Of a stretch of DNA of 64,000 nt, positions 43,779-53,683 are shown one piece after another. The stretch lies in the NCBI RefSeq assembly GCF_030730925.1, contig NZ_JAVAMB010000001.1:186001-250000 (forward strand), written 5' to 3'. The DNA is from Flavobacterium sp. DG2-3 (lineage in GTDB: Bacteria > Bacteroidota > Bacteroidia > Flavobacteriales > Flavobacteriaceae). The notes under the pieces are model-generated. The model had not been told where the DNA came from. It was given only the letters and a program-made list of their open reading frames with translations, and did not search any database. The position numbers and the translations under genes are program-made. Every line of letters starts with the position of its first letter. The first letter of the stretch is position 1.

Positions 43779-44719
43779 TGAACCCTACAGATAATTCTGA
43801 AGCGATTTTAAAAGAAATTGACCTAAAATTTCAAGCCATAAATCAAAAAACTGATGTTCAATTAGAAGGATTGCTTTGGTCTAAACCTATTACCTATTGG
43901 GACTACATTCAGACTGATGCTCTTTTAAGCCTACAGACTCAGCGCACCACACTTCCTGACGAAATGGTTTTTATTATGTACCATCAGGTAAATGAATTAA
44001 TATTTAAAATGATTTTGTGGGAAATTGATCAGATTGCCGATACAGAAAATATTCAGGTTGATTTTTTCAGCGAAAGATTATCAAGGATTACAAGATATTT
44101 TGACATGCTTACCAATTCGTTCAGCATTATGGAAAACGGAATGGAAGTAGATCAATACATGAAATTTAGAAATACACTTACTCCTGCAAGTGGTTTTCAG
44201 AGCGCGCAATATCGCATGATCGAATTTGCTTCGACTGACGTTATCAATTTAACAGACCGCAGATACAAAGCAAACTTCGACGAAAACACCGATTTAGAAA
44301 CTTCATTCGAACATTTATATTGGCAAGCTGCCGGAAAAGATTATCACACTGGCGAAAAATCATATTTGCTCAATGAGTTTGAGAAAAAATATAAAGTTCA
44401 GTTTTTAAGACAGATGTCAGACTTTAAAACAAAAAATATCTGGCAGAAATTCACGCAATTACCTATTGAAGATCAGCAAAATGCAGAATTGATCGATGCT
44501 ATGCGTCATTACGATAAAACTGTAAATATTACTTGGGTAATGCAGCACCTTAATACGGCTAGAAAATATATTTTGGAAAGCGGAAAAGGTAACGGTGAAG
44601 CAACGGGCGGAAGTGACTGGCAAAAATATATGCATCCAAAATACCAAAGACGCATCTTTTTTCCTAAATTGTGGACCGAAGAAGAATTGTCCAATTGGGG
44701 AAATGAAAACGAAGAATAA
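43778..44719 (+). CDS. kynA: Tryptophan 2,3-dioxygenase
   Basis: This 313-residue all-helical heme enzyme converts L-tryptophan to N-formylkynurenine. The N-terminal block LLWSKPITYWDYIQTDALLSLQ and MYHQVNELIFKMILWEI form the substrate and heme pocket. HYDKTVNITWVMQHLNTARKYI carries the proximal heme histidine, and GSDWQKYMHPKYQRRIFFPKLW closes the family pattern. No other kynurenine genes lie in the window. Start and preceding stop overlap (AATAATG), so it is coupled to the DUF3108 gene. Confidence 0.93.
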   Translation: MNPTDNSEAILKEIDLKFQAINQKTDVQLEGLLWSKPITYWDYIQTDALLSLQTQRTTLPDEMVFIMYHQVNELIFKMILWEIDQIADTENIQVDFFSERLSRITRYFDMLTNSFSIMENGMEVDQYMKFRNTLTPASGFQSAQYRMIEFASTDVINLTDRRYKANFDENTDLETSFEHLYWQAAGKDYHTGEKSYLLNEFEKKYKVQFLRQMSDFKTKNIWQKFTQLPIEDQQNAELIDAMRHYDKTVNITWVMQHLNTARKYILESGKGNGEATGGSDWQKYMHPKYQRRIFFPKLWTEEELSNWGNENEE

Positions 44720-44743
44720 TCTCTCCACAAAAATCCAAAAAGT

Positions 44744-45964
44744 TTGAAAAAAGCAGTCGTAATTTTAATTGTCTTGTTTTCTATTTTTTCATGTAAAAAA
44801 GCAGAAGAAAAAGTAGAAGCAAAAATTACTAAACCAGCAACCAAAAAAATAGAATTCGGTTTTAATTACGCAGATTTTAATATTGTTAATGATACTATTT
44901 CAAAAGGAGATTCTTTTGGCTCGATCCTACAAAGTCAAAATATCGGAGACAAAAAAGTACACGATATTGTCGAGCAGGTAAAAGATTCTTTCAATGTGAG
45001 AAGTATTCGTTACGGCAAACCTTTTACCTTACTTCGTTCTAAAAATAAAACCAACAATCTTCAAGTTTTTATTTATCAGCCAGACGCACTTAGCTATTAT
45101 GTTATTGACTTAAGAGATAGCATTGCAAAAGCTTATAAAAAAATTAAACCTGTCACTTTCAAAAGAAAAATGATTGGTGGAGTTTTAAAAAGTTCTTTAT
45201 CTGAAACTTTAGGAAACGAAAGTGTCGAAACAGCATTGGCCAGCAGAATTACAAAAGTATTTTCTTGGTCGATTGACTTCTTTAAACTTAAAAAAGGAGA
45301 TCGTTACGGGTTAATTTTTACAGAACGCTTCATTAACGGAAAAACTTACGATGGCGTTGAAGATCTTGAAGCTGCATTTTTTGAGTATAAAGGAAAAATC
45401 ATCTATGCTTTTCCTTTTGAAAGAGACACTACTTCTGGAAAAATTGAATATTATGACGATCAAGGAAAAACACTTAAAAACTTTTTCTTAAAAACTCCGA
45501 TTAAATTCAGCCGAATCACTTCTAGATTCACCATGAACAGATACCATCCGGTACAGCATACTTGGAAAGCCCACAAAGGAACCGATTATGCAGCTCCAAC
45601 TGGGACACCAATTTCGACTACTGCCTCTGGAGTTGTAGAAGCAACAGGATATACAGCAGGAAACGGAAACTTTGTAAAAGTAAAACACAACGGAACCTAC
45701 TCTACGCAATACTTGCACATGTCTAAAATTTTGGTTCGCCGCGGACAGCGCGTTACACAAGGACAGACAATTGGATTAGTGGGAAGTACAGGTTTAGCTT
45801 CTGGTCCGCACGTTTGTTACCGCTTCTGGAAAAATGGAGTTCAAGTAGATGCGCTCAGACTGAATCTTCCAACAGGAGAATCGCTTACTGGAAATGACAG
45901 AACTCGTTTCATGAATCAGATCGAACCTTTGAAAAGAGAATTGGACAGTATTGGCAATTTGTAA
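44744..45964 (+). CDS. M23-family peptidoglycan endopeptidase lipoprotein, TTG start
   Basis: This is a 406-residue protein. The first codon must be TTG at 44744: an in-frame stop lies nine codons upstream and the lipoprotein signal MKKAVVILIVLFSIFSC (C17) begins there. A 200-residue N-terminal helical and beta region (LysM/OapA-like) precedes the M23 domain with zinc ligands H277 and D281 in HKGTDYAAPTGTPI, and H325 in YLHMS. The usual final HxH reads H356-V-C358 (GPHVCYRFW), so a cysteine stands in the third ligand position. It probably cuts peptide cross-links in the wall. Confidence 0.9.
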   Translation: MKKAVVILIVLFSIFSCKKAEEKVEAKITKPATKKIEFGFNYADFNIVNDTISKGDSFGSILQSQNIGDKKVHDIVEQVKDSFNVRSIRYGKPFTLLRSKNKTNNLQVFIYQPDALSYYVIDLRDSIAKAYKKIKPVTFKRKMIGGVLKSSLSETLGNESVETALASRITKVFSWSIDFFKLKKGDRYGLIFTERFINGKTYDGVEDLEAAFFEYKGKIIYAFPFERDTTSGKIEYYDDQGKTLKNFFLKTPIKFSRITSRFTMNRYHPVQHTWKAHKGTDYAAPTGTPISTTASGVVEATGYTAGNGNFVKVKHNGTYSTQYLHMSKILVRRGQRVTQGQTIGLVGSTGLASGPHVCYRFWKNGVQVDALRLNLPTGESLTGNDRTRFMNQIEPLKRELDSIGNL

Positions 45965-45991
45965 GAATCCATTTTGAAATATTTTTGAATC

Positions 45992-46612
45992 ATGAAAAAA
46001 GAACGCCTTAAAACCATTTACAATGAAACTTTTTCTGGTTTAAAATTATTTTACAGAGACACCATTCTTCCAGAAAATTTAATTTCGAAATATAAAATCG
46101 GACAAATTATTCAAGAAAAAGGTTTTACCGACATGACTTCTATTGGCGGAGGGCTTTCAGGAAATCTCAGATATTTGATTGCAAGTGCTCATCCAAAAGA
46201 TTTATCAAAATTCAATCCTGATTCTGCAAAAATTGGTCATTTTCTTTTAGATTCAATTACCTATTTTAAAGTTTTAGATATTCAGAAAATTGGAGATAAA
46301 ACACAGGTTTTCCTTTTAAATATTCCAGACAATTCAATTTCACTTTTCAAAAATTCAACTTCAAATCTAGAAGAAGAAATTATTGAAAAAGCTCAAAAAC
46401 GCTTTCGCGAAAAAATCGATGCTAACTTAATTCCAGAATTACAAACTGAAGAATGGAGAGAAAGAACAAAATCTCCACTCGGAATGACCGAAAATGGCGA
46501 ATTGTTTTTTGATGATTCTAAAATTAAAATTGAAGAATTAAAAAGAATCGAAGTCGACACTGAAAAGAAAATTATTCATATCAACAAAAAGCCTTGGTGG
46601 AAGTTTTGGTAG
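45992..46612 (+). CDS. Cytosolic protein of unknown function
   Basis: This is a 206-residue protein with no signal peptide. It opens MKKERLKTIYNETFSGLKLFY, has a glycine-rich SIGGGLSGNLRYLIAS, and ends in the basic aromatic tail KKPWWKFW, which may contact a membrane. It follows the M23 peptidase gene by 27 bp and is likely on its transcript. I do not recognise the family. Confidence 0.75.
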   Translation: MKKERLKTIYNETFSGLKLFYRDTILPENLISKYKIGQIIQEKGFTDMTSIGGGLSGNLRYLIASAHPKDLSKFNPDSAKIGHFLLDSITYFKVLDIQKIGDKTQVFLLNIPDNSISLFKNSTSNLEEEIIEKAQKRFREKIDANLIPELQTEEWRERTKSPLGMTENGELFFDDSKIKIEELKRIEVDTEKKIIHINKKPWWKFW

Positions 46613-46648
46613 ATTTCGGTTATAAAAAAACATTCATTTAAAAAAAAA

Positions 46649-46771
46649 TGACTTCGGAGAAGTCAAATATTTATAGAACCAAATATTTTACGTGTTATTT
46701 ATTCGACCCCTTCGGGGTCGTACTACATTTAATCAACAATTTTCTATAAACATATAATCCCTCCGGGATTT
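46649..46771. repeat. Three-hairpin palindromic element, copy 5 (variant ends)
   Basis: Left hairpin TGACTTCGGAGAAGTCA replaces the GAATCC/GGATTC stem of other copies, the centre is CGACCCCTTCGGGGTCG, and the right hairpin is AATCCCTCCGGGATT. TTTATAG and TTTCTATAAACAT are kept. Sequence changes keep base pairing at both ends. Confidence 0.8.
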
Positions 46772-46815
46772 TTGCAATTAAATACAAACACACGTTATAT
46801 GGTTTTTCAATCCAT

Positions 46816-46887
46816 AAAACGTTTTCGTAACTAATTGTTATATAATCGCAAACCGCTACCCTTTTAAAAGTTATTTCAGTATTTTTG
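46816..46887 (+). promoter_or_regulatory. pgi promoter region with AAAACGTTTTCGT site
   Basis: TATTTTTG at 46880-46887 is an exact TAnnTTTG and gives a start near 46893, 28 nt before the pgi ATG. AAAACGTTTTCGT at 46816-46828 repeats the 13-mer found at the gdhA start site. Confidence 0.45.
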
Positions 46888-46920
46888 TGTTTCAAAGAAC
46901 AAACTCAATTATAGATAAAA

Positions 46921-48564
46921 ATGGCTTTAAACACAACAAACCCAACTGGGACTGAAGCGTGGAAAAATCTACAAAACCACTATAACGCAATTCACGAAAC
47001 CACAATACAAGAATTGTTTCAACAAGATAGTGCACGTGCCGAAAAATTCAATTTGCAATGGAATGACTTTTTAGTAGATTATTCTAAAAATAATATCAGT
47101 CAGGAAACTGTTTCTCTTTTATTAGAATTAGCAAATTCAATCGGACTTAAAGATGCAATCGCACAATATTTTGGCGGTGCATTAATCAATCAGACAGAAA
47201 ACCGTGCTGTTTTGCATACTGCATTGCGTGCTCCAGAATCGGCTGTTATTAAAGTTGATGGAGAAAATGTAATTCCAGAAGTTTACGAAGTAAAAAATAA
47301 AATTAAAAGTTTTACTCAAGAAGTTATTTCAGGAGAAAGAAAAGGATTCACAGGAAAAGCTTTTACTGACATCGTAAATATTGGAATTGGAGGTTCTGAC
47401 CTTGGTCCTGTTATGGCTGTTGAAGCTTTACAATTTTACAAAAATCATTTAAATACACATTTCGTTTCAAACGTTGATGGCGATCATGTAAACGAAATCA
47501 TCAAAAAATTAAATCCAGAAACAACTCTTTTTGTAATTGTTTCTAAAACCTTTACTACTCAGGAAACACTTTCGAATTCTGAAACTATTAAAGAATGGTT
47601 TTTAAAATCGGCTTCTCAGGAAGATATTGCAAAACATTTTGTTGCCGTTTCTACAAACATTCAGAAAGTAACCGAATTCGGAATTAATCCAGCGAATGTT
47701 TTCCCAATGTGGGACTGGGTTGGAGGAAGATTTTCTCTTTGGAGCGCTGTTGGTTTAAGCATTGCTTTGGCAGTTGGTTTTGACAATTATAATGATTTAT
47801 TAAGCGGTGCGCACGAAATGGACGAGCACTTCAAATCGGCAGAATTTGACGAAAACATTCCCGTTATTTTAGCTTTATTAAGTATTTGGTACAATAATTT
47901 TTATGGCGCAGAAAGCGAAGCTTTGATTCCGTATACTCAATATCTACACAAACTTGCTCCTTATTTACAGCAAGCATTTATGGAAAGTAATGGAAAAAGT
48001 GTTGGACGTGACGGAAAACCTGTTAACTATCAAACTGGAACAATTATCTGGGGAGAACCAGGAACAAACTCACAACATGCTTTCTTTCAGTTAATTCACC
48101 AAGGGACTAAATTAATTCCAACAGATTTTGTTGGATTTGTTAAGCCTTTATACGGAAACGAAGATCATCATGATAAATTGATGTCAAACTTTTTTGCACA
48201 AACTGAAGCTTTAATGAATGGAAAAACTGCTGAGCAGGTTCAAGCAGAATTTGACAAACAAGGTCTTGCAGCAGACAAAGCGTCTTACTTAAAACCATTT
48301 AAAGTTTTCACAGGAAACAAACCAACCAATACCATTTTGATTCAAAAATTGACTCCAAAAAGTTTAGGATCTTTAATTGCCTTATACGAACACAAGATTT
48401 TTGTTCAGGGAGTTATTTGGAACATTTTCAGTTTTGACCAATGGGGAGTTGAATTAGGTAAGCAATTGGCCAATTCTATCTTAGATGAAATCAATTCTAA
48501 GACTGTTAAAAACCACGACAGTTCGACTTCATTTTTACTAAACCACTTCTTGAAGAATAAATAA
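46921..48564 (+). CDS. pgi: Glucose-6-phosphate isomerase
   Basis: This 547-residue enzyme interconverts glucose-6-P and fructose-6-P. The signatures are [55 protein letters not shown] (PGI signature 1, with catalytic Arg), [16 protein letters not shown] (His) and the C-terminal [13 protein letters not shown] (PGI signature 2, with the catalytic Lys). Full length. Monocistronic, with its own promoter and a clear terminator. Confidence 0.97.
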   Translation: MALNTTNPTGTEAWKNLQNHYNAIHETTIQELFQQDSARAEKFNLQWNDFLVDYSKNNISQETVSLLLELANSIGLKDAIAQYFGGALINQTENRAVLHTALRAPESAVIKVDGENVIPEVYEVKNKIKSFTQEVISGERKGFTGKAFTDIVNIGIGGSDLGPVMAVEALQFYKNHLNTHFVSNVDGDHVNEIIKKLNPETTLFVIVSKTFTTQETLSNSETIKEWFLKSASQEDIAKHFVAVSTNIQKVTEFGINPANVFPMWDWVGGRFSLWSAVGLSIALAVGFDNYNDLLSGAHEMDEHFKSAEFDENIPVILALLSIWYNNFYGAESEALIPYTQYLHKLAPYLQQAFMESNGKSVGRDGKPVNYQTGTIIWGEPGTNSQHAFFQLIHQGTKLIPTDFVGFVKPLYGNEDHHDKLMSNFFAQTEALMNGKTAEQVQAEFDKQGLAADKASYLKPFKVFTGNKPTNTILIQKLTPKSLGSLIALYEHKIFVQGVIWNIFSFDQWGVELGKQLANSILDEINSKTVKNHDSSTSFLLNHFLKNK

Positions 48565-48597
48565 GAAACCCGAAATTTAAGAATTCCGTAACACTAT

Positions 48598-48635
48598 AAA
48601 ACGCCTTAATTTTCATTAAATTAAGGCGTTTTTTA
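48598..48635 (+). terminator. Terminator after pgi
   Basis: AACGCCTTAAT and ATTAAGGCGTT arms around a short loop, followed by T5-6. The region 48636-48854 beyond it is very AT-rich and shows no gene. Confidence 0.85.
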
Positions 48636-48854
48636 CATAAAAAACCGACAAAAAGCACAAAAAAAGCATTTATCTAGACCTTTTCACTTACAAAACAAAT
48701 AGAATTATTGCGTTTTTAACAAAAAACACCTCTGTAAATTAAAAAATTCAATATAATATTTAAGAAAAAAAGAAAAAATCATTTTAATATACAACAGAAA
48801 AAACAAAACGTACTTTTCTTAACATTTCGATAACATTAACTGATTTATTTGTTA

Positions 48855-48862
48855 TAATTTTG
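48855..48862 (+). promoter_or_regulatory. Candidate -7 box for the TonB-dependent receptor
   Basis: TAATTTTG fits TAnnTTTG; predicted start near 48867, 22 nt before the ATG at 48889. No TTTG at the ideal -33 position. Confidence 0.45.
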
Positions 48863-48888
48863 CCAAAAACAATAAACTCAATAACAAA

Positions 48889-51633
48889 ATGAAGAAAATG
48901 AAAAATTGGTTACTGACCGGACTATTCTTTATGATAGTTTCAACCGTATTTTCTCAAGGAAAAGTTACTGGTAAAATTACCGACGGAACAGGTGGATTAC
49001 CAGGAGCAAATGTGGTGATCAAAGGATCTACTACAGCAACTTCAACAGATTTTGATGGTAAATTTACTCTTACTTCACCATCAAGCACAGGAGAGATTGT
49101 TATCTCTTTCTTAGGTTATGACAACCAAACTGTGAAATTTAATGTGTCAAATGGCGCAACTACAAACTTAGGAACTATCACTTTGGTTTCTAACTCAAAC
49201 GAATTGAGCGAGATCGTAGTAAAAAGTAGCACAGTAGATATTGCAAAGGACAGAAAAACTCCGGTTGCTGTTTCTACAATTAAAGCTGCTGAAATTCAGG
49301 CAAAATTAGGAAACCAAGAACTTCCTGAAATGTTAAAAAGCACTCCATCTGTTTATGTAACTAAATCTGGTGGTGGATTTGGAGATTCAAGAATTACTAT
49401 TCGTGGATTTAGCCAAAACAACGTTGCGGTAATGGTTAACGGTATGCCTGTGAACGACATGGAAAACGGAGCTGTTTACTGGAGTAACTGGGCTGGTTTA
49501 TCTGATGTAACTTCTTTCATTCAAGTTCAAAGAGGTTTAGGATCTTCAAAATTAGCAATTGCTTCTGTTGGGGGTACTATGAACTACGTAACTAAAGCTT
49601 CAGATTTGAAACAAGGTGGTACAGTTGGTACTTCTTTTGGTAACGACAACTTCTTCAAATCTAATGTTGCTTACAACACAGGAAAATTAGATAGCGGATT
49701 CTCTGCTTCTGTTTTATACAGCCACACTCAAGGTGATGGGTACGTAGATGGAACTAAATTTAACGGAGACAACTACTACATCGCTCTTGGTTATGCTACA
49801 AAAGATAACAAACACGATTTCCAATTTACAGTTACTGGTGCTCCACAATGGCACGATCAGAGATCTACATTTATCACTATAGCACAGTATCAACAATATG
49901 GTACTGTATCTGACCCAAACATCAAATACAACTCTGATTGGGGTTACAAAGATGGACAGGCTTTCAACATGGTAAGAAACTACTACCACAAACCTGTAAC
50001 TTCATTAAACTATGATTTCCAAATTAATGAAACATCTAAATTATCTGCTGTAGCTTACGCTTCTTTCGGACGTGGAGGAGGATCTAGAGGAGCAGGTGGT
50101 ATTAGAGGCTTTAACTATGCTAATAACGCATTCAGAACTGCAAACGGCTTAGTTGATTATGATAAAATTGTTGCTTACAACTCAGGACAAACAGTAAGCA
50201 TCAATGGCACTAATTACACTCGTACAACTAACGGTACAAGTGGAGAATTCCAAAACAGTTCTTCTACGGGAAGTTTAACAACCTCTACATCTGGTATCTC
50301 TCAGATTTCATCTGTTAACTCTCACAACTGGTATGGTGCGATTGTTAACTTCAACAAAAAATTCACAGACAACTTAACATGGGATCTTGGAGTTGACGTA
50401 AGAGGATACAAAGGTCTTCACTACCAAAACGTAAACAATAGATTGGGTGCAGACTCATATATTGATAACCTTGACGTAAATAACCCAAATAGAGTTTTAT
50501 ACGGTACATATTCTACATACGCTTCTTGGAATGTATTTAAAGATACTGACAAAGAAGAAAAAATCAACTTCAACAATGATGGTGACGTAAGATGGTATGG
50601 TGGTTTTACTCAATTAGAGTATACTTCAGATAAATTCACTGCATTCGTTCAAGGTGCACTTTCTCAACAAGGATTCAAAAGAGTGGATTATTTTAAATAT
50701 CCAGCTGGAAGCGAGTTAGCTAGTACAGATTACGAAAACATCTTAGGTGGTAACGTAAAAGGTGGTGTAAACTACAACATCAACGAGCACCATAACGTTT
50801 TTGTTAACTCTGGATACTACTCAAAACAGCCATTCTTTAATGCAGTTTATCCAAACAACAGTTCTATTGTAGCTGGTAACTTAACAAACGAAAAAATCTT
50901 TGCTGTTGAAGCTGGATACGGTTTCCGTTCAAGTAAATATACTGCAAACGTAAACTTATACAGAACTTCTTGGAAAGACAGATACCAAAGACAAACTGAT
51001 AATGCTGCAGACAACCCAGGTGGTTACTTTGATTTCGCTGGAATCACAGAAATTCACTCAGGTATCGAGATTGATGGTACTGCAAAAGTACTTGACAAAC
51101 TTACTCTTACTGCAATGTTATCTCTTGGAGATTGGCAATATGAAGGAACAAGTACAAGTAACCGTTACGATTCAGCCAACAATCCTATTGGAACTGGTTC
51201 AACATTATTCCTTGACGGTGTAAGAGTTGGAGATGCTGCTCAAACAACTGCTGCTTTAGGAGCAACTTACGAAATCTTGCCTCGTTTTACTGTTGATGCA
51301 AATTACAACTATATTGATAAATTGTATGCTCAGATTTCTGCAGGAAACTTTACTAAAGAAGATAACAGAGGTGCTTTACAATTACCATCTTATGGTACTG
51401 CTGACGCTGGTTTATCTTACAAATGGTTAGTTGGTAAAACTAAAAACAACTCTGTAGGTTTCAGATTAAACGTAAACAACGTTTTTGATTACACTTACAT
51501 CGCTGAAGCAAAAACAAATATTTTTGCTGCAGATGTTCCAACTCAGCCAACGTACAAAGGAATTGCTACAAACAACCAAGTATTCTTTGGTTTTGGTAGA
51601 ACATGGAACTTCGCATTACGTTACGATTTCTAA
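48889..51633 (+). CDS. TonB-dependent outer-membrane receptor with CarboxypepD_reg-like domain
   Basis: This is a 914-residue protein with signal peptide MKKMKNWLLTGLFFMIVSTVFS. Residues 25-100 form the carboxypeptidase-regulatory-like domain (GKVTGKITDGTGGLPGANVV...). The plug starts around residue 108 (LSEIVVKSSTVDIAKDRKTP) with ELPEMLKSTPSVYVTKSGGGFGDSRITIRGF. A 22-strand barrel ends FFGFGRTWNFALRYDF with the aromatic terminus needed for insertion. It imports a large ligand with TonB energy; no SusD partner follows, so it may be siderophore- or peptide-like rather than glycan uptake. Substrate unknown. Monocistronic. Confidence 0.95.
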   Translation: MKKMKNWLLTGLFFMIVSTVFSQGKVTGKITDGTGGLPGANVVIKGSTTATSTDFDGKFTLTSPSSTGEIVISFLGYDNQTVKFNVSNGATTNLGTITLVSNSNELSEIVVKSSTVDIAKDRKTPVAVSTIKAAEIQAKLGNQELPEMLKSTPSVYVTKSGGGFGDSRITIRGFSQNNVAVMVNGMPVNDMENGAVYWSNWAGLSDVTSFIQVQRGLGSSKLAIASVGGTMNYVTKASDLKQGGTVGTSFGNDNFFKSNVAYNTGKLDSGFSASVLYSHTQGDGYVDGTKFNGDNYYIALGYATKDNKHDFQFTVTGAPQWHDQRSTFITIAQYQQYGTVSDPNIKYNSDWGYKDGQAFNMVRNYYHKPVTSLNYDFQINETSKLSAVAYASFGRGGGSRGAGGIRGFNYANNAFRTANGLVDYDKIVAYNSGQTVSINGTNYTRTTNGTSGEFQNSSSTGSLTTSTSGISQISSVNSHNWYGAIVNFNKKFTDNLTWDLGVDVRGYKGLHYQNVNNRLGADSYIDNLDVNNPNRVLYGTYSTYASWNVFKDTDKEEKINFNNDGDVRWYGGFTQLEYTSDKFTAFVQGALSQQGFKRVDYFKYPAGSELASTDYENILGGNVKGGVNYNINEHHNVFVNSGYYSKQPFFNAVYPNNSSIVAGNLTNEKIFAVEAGYGFRSSKYTANVNLYRTSWKDRYQRQTDNAADNPGGYFDFAGITEIHSGIEIDGTAKVLDKLTLTAMLSLGDWQYEGTSTSNRYDSANNPIGTGSTLFLDGVRVGDAAQTTAALGATYEILPRFTVDANYNYIDKLYAQISAGNFTKEDNRGALQLPSYGTADAGLSYKWLVGKTKNNSVGFRLNVNNVFDYTYIAEAKTNIFAADVPTQPTYKGIATNNQVFFGFGRTWNFALRYDF

Positions 51634-51656
51634 AATTTAGAATCTAAATAAATAAT

Positions 51657-51696
51657 AAAAACGGCATTGACTTTTAAGTTTAATGCCGTTTTTTTA
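51657..51696 (+). terminator. Terminator after the TonB-dependent receptor
   Basis: AAACGGCATT and AATGCCGTTT arms followed by T7. Confidence 0.85.
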
Positions 51697-51709
51697 TAGC
51701 CTTTTTTGT

Positions 51710-51717
51710 TATATTTG
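51710..51717 (+). promoter_or_regulatory. Candidate -7 box for the small membrane protein gene
   Basis: TATATTTG exactly matches the consensus and predicts a start near 51722, about 19 nt upstream of the ATG at 51741. Confidence 0.5.
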
Positions 51718-51740
51718 TTTTTAAACAAAAAACACCCTTT

Positions 51741-52163
51741 ATGTATAATTTTCTACAAAAATTTCACTCTGGCTGGGCGTATTTAGCATTGCTTCTTTTA
51801 GTTGTTGCAGTTGTTAACGCTATCATCGGAGTAACATCAAAAAAAGAGTTTACAGGTAAAGATCGTAAAATCGCTTTATTTGCTTTAATTGGAACTCACA
51901 CCCAATTATTGATTGGTTTAATCTTATATTTTGTTTCTCCTCTTGGAAAAGCAGCATTTGGACAAATGTCTAATGCAGAATTAAGATTAACATCATTGGA
52001 GCACCCTCTAATTAATATTATTGCCATCATTTTAATTACTATTGGATGGTCTAAACATAAAAAATTAATCAATAGTGAAGCTAAATTTAAAACCTTTGCT
52101 ATTTTTTACGGATTAGGATTATTGCTTATTTTAAGCAGAATTCCTTGGAATCTTTGGTTCTAA
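51741..52163 (+). CDS. Four-helix membrane protein with conserved-looking histidines
   Basis: This is a 140-residue protein with four predicted membrane helices: YLALLLLVVAVVNAIIG, LIGTHTQLLIGLILYFV, PLINIIAIILITIGWS and FAIFYGLGLLLILSRI. Histidines lie at or near helix ends (FHSGWAY, GTHTQ, LEHPL, SKHKK), which is what a small heme- or metal-binding membrane protein such as a cytochrome-b-like or CopD-like protein would show. The family is common in Bacteroidota but without a known function to my knowledge. Monocistronic with its own promoter and terminator. Confidence 0.8.
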   Translation: MYNFLQKFHSGWAYLALLLLVVAVVNAIIGVTSKKEFTGKDRKIALFALIGTHTQLLIGLILYFVSPLGKAAFGQMSNAELRLTSLEHPLINIIAIILITIGWSKHKKLINSEAKFKTFAIFYGLGLLLILSRIPWNLWF

Positions 52164-52174
52164 AAAAACCATTT

Positions 52175-52200
52175 AAAAGCCCTCCTACAGGGCTTTTTTT
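52175..52200 (+). terminator. Terminator after the four-helix membrane protein
   Basis: AAAAGCCCT and AGGGCTTTT arms with a 5-nt loop and T7. Confidence 0.85.
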
Positions 52201-52253
52201 ATCTCGGCATATTATTTGTACAAACTCCCCCCAAGTCTGAAAAGAAATAACCC

Positions 52254-52742
52254 ATGAGAAATAAAAAAAATATTTTATTCGCCACAATCGCTTTAACTTT
52301 AATTAGCGGCTTTACTTATGTCATAAGCCAAACCAAACCTACAACAGAACCTAAAATCATTCAAGATACTGTTAAAAATCTAAAACCAACTATCATTCCA
52401 TTGCCAGATTCGGTTTTTACAGATAAAGGTTTAAAACTTAGACCATACAAAAAAAACGCTCATGCCTCCTACTATGCAGATCGCTTTAATGGAAAAAGAA
52501 CCGCTAACGGAAGCAGATTTAACAACAACGCTTATACAGCAGCTCACAAAAAACTTCCTTTTGGAACAAGAGTAAAGGTAACCAATGAAGCCAATGGCAA
52601 ATTTGTTATCGTAAAAATTACAGACCGCGGTCCTTTTGTAAAAACCCGCGAAATCGATTTGTCTAAAAGAGCTTTTATGGACATCACCAAACACAAAGGT
52701 GCTGGAGCTATGAAAGTCACAATTGAAACTATAATAGAATAA
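52254..52742 (+). CDS. RlpA-like double-psi beta-barrel protein
   Basis: This is a 162-residue protein. One N-terminal signal anchor ([20 protein letters not shown]) precedes a linker and the RlpA domain: [61 protein letters not shown]. These include the Y-x-D/E-R-x-G-x-x-T-A-x-G and DRGP elements of septal lytic transglycosylases that cut denuded glycan strands. No SPOR domain is present. Expected in the periplasm. Confidence 0.9.
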   Translation: MRNKKNILFATIALTLISGFTYVISQTKPTTEPKIIQDTVKNLKPTIIPLPDSVFTDKGLKLRPYKKNAHASYYADRFNGKRTANGSRFNNNAYTAAHKKLPFGTRVKVTNEANGKFVIVKITDRGPFVKTREIDLSKRAFMDITKHKGAGAMKVTIETIIE

Positions 52743-52772
52743 AAAAAGTCCCGCTTGAAGCGGGACTTTTTG
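52743..52772. terminator. Shared bidirectional terminator between convergent genes
   Basis: AAAGTCCCGCTT and AGCGGGACTTT with a short loop, A-run on one side and T-run on the other. It separates the RlpA-like gene from the DinB-like gene. Confidence 0.9.
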
Positions 52773-52773
52773 T

Positions 52774-53229
52774 TTAAACCAATTTTCTAATGGCCATTGC
52801 TATTCCCGTATGAAGTCCTTCATGATAATTATTAAAATCTAAAGCACCTTGAACATGGCGAAGCGTGAAACCTACACTTGTAGTATATTCATGGTAATCT
52901 ACAAAAAGACCACTTTCAAAATCATTTTTCGTTTTTTCTAATGTTGCCGAAAGCAATGTTCTAATCTCGTCTACCTCAGCTTGAGAAACGTCGCCTTCTG
53001 GCTTGGTTCCTTTTTTATATTTGGCAATAAAATCCTCAGAAACTACTGTCGGAAGACCTGATAATTTATAAACCAAAACTTGCTGAGAAGAAATACAATG
53101 ACCAATATTCCAAATAATATTGTTGCTAAAACCATCTGGAATCTTGTTTAATTGTTCTAACGAATGACCATCTAAAATTTTTAAAAGAATTTCTCTAATT
53201 GTTTTTTGTACATCAAAAACTGAACTCAT
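52774..53229 (-). CDS. DinB-superfamily protein
   Basis: This is a 151-residue four-helix-bundle protein. Metal-binding histidines typical of DinB/YfiT folds are seen in IIWNIGHCISSQQVL and in HEGLHTGIAMA near the C-terminus, with a third candidate in the YHEY region. Members act as thiol-dependent S-transferases or have unknown roles in stress. Monocistronic; converges on the RlpA-like gene. Confidence 0.87.
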   Translation of the reverse strand: MSSVFDVQKTIREILLKILDGHSLEQLNKIPDGFSNNIIWNIGHCISSQQVLVYKLSGLPTVVSEDFIAKYKKGTKPEGDVSQAEVDEIRTLLSATLEKTKNDFESGLFVDYHEYTTSVGFTLRHVQGALDFNNYHEGLHTGIAMAIRKLV

Positions 53230-53308
53230 AATTTTATTTTTTTTCTAAAATTAGTCATTTTTAAGTTTCAAATGGATTTTCTTTGCATTCTAACAAATTC
53301 ATAAAACA

Positions 53309-53659
53309 ATGAACAAAATATATTATTTAGCCTCTTGCGATACCTGCAGAAAAATTATTAAAAGTCTACCAGAAAACGATTTGGTTTTTCAAGACATTCG
53401 CCAAGACCCAATTACAGAAGAACAGCTAGAAGAAATGTACAAACTTGCAGGAAGTTACGAAGCGTTATTCAGTAAGAAAGCGCAATTGTACAAATCAATG
53501 GACTTGAAAAACAAATCGCTTACAGAAGCCGATTTTAAAAAATACATTTTAGAACATTATACTTTCTTAAGCCGTCCTGTTTTTATTATTGATGGCAAAA
53601 TTTACATAGGTAACAGTCAGAAAAATGTTGCTGAAGTTATTAAGGTTTTAGCAAAATAA
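53309..53659 (+). CDS. ArsC/Spx-family thioredoxin-fold protein
   Basis: This is a 116-residue protein with a C10-D-T-C13 motif at the N-terminus (YYLASCDTCRKI), then the ArsC order: LVFQDIRQDPITEEQLEEM, SKKAQLYKSMDLKNKSLTEADF and LSRPVFIIDGKIYIGNSQ. The CxxC resembles Spx regulators, while the RPVFIIDGK segment fits arsenate-reductase-like proteins. It may be a reductase or a redox sensor acting on RNA polymerase; sequence alone does not decide. Confidence 0.87.
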   Translation: MNKIYYLASCDTCRKIIKSLPENDLVFQDIRQDPITEEQLEEMYKLAGSYEALFSKKAQLYKSMDLKNKSLTEADFKKYILEHYTFLSRPVFIIDGKIYIGNSQKNVAEVIKVLAK

Positions 53660-53683
53660 TTCCACAGAACGTTTTCTTGAATT

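Noticed and set aside
44509..44844. 111-codon minus-strand frame across kynA and the M23 gene
   Set aside because: It overlaps two well-supported genes and has no recognisable features.
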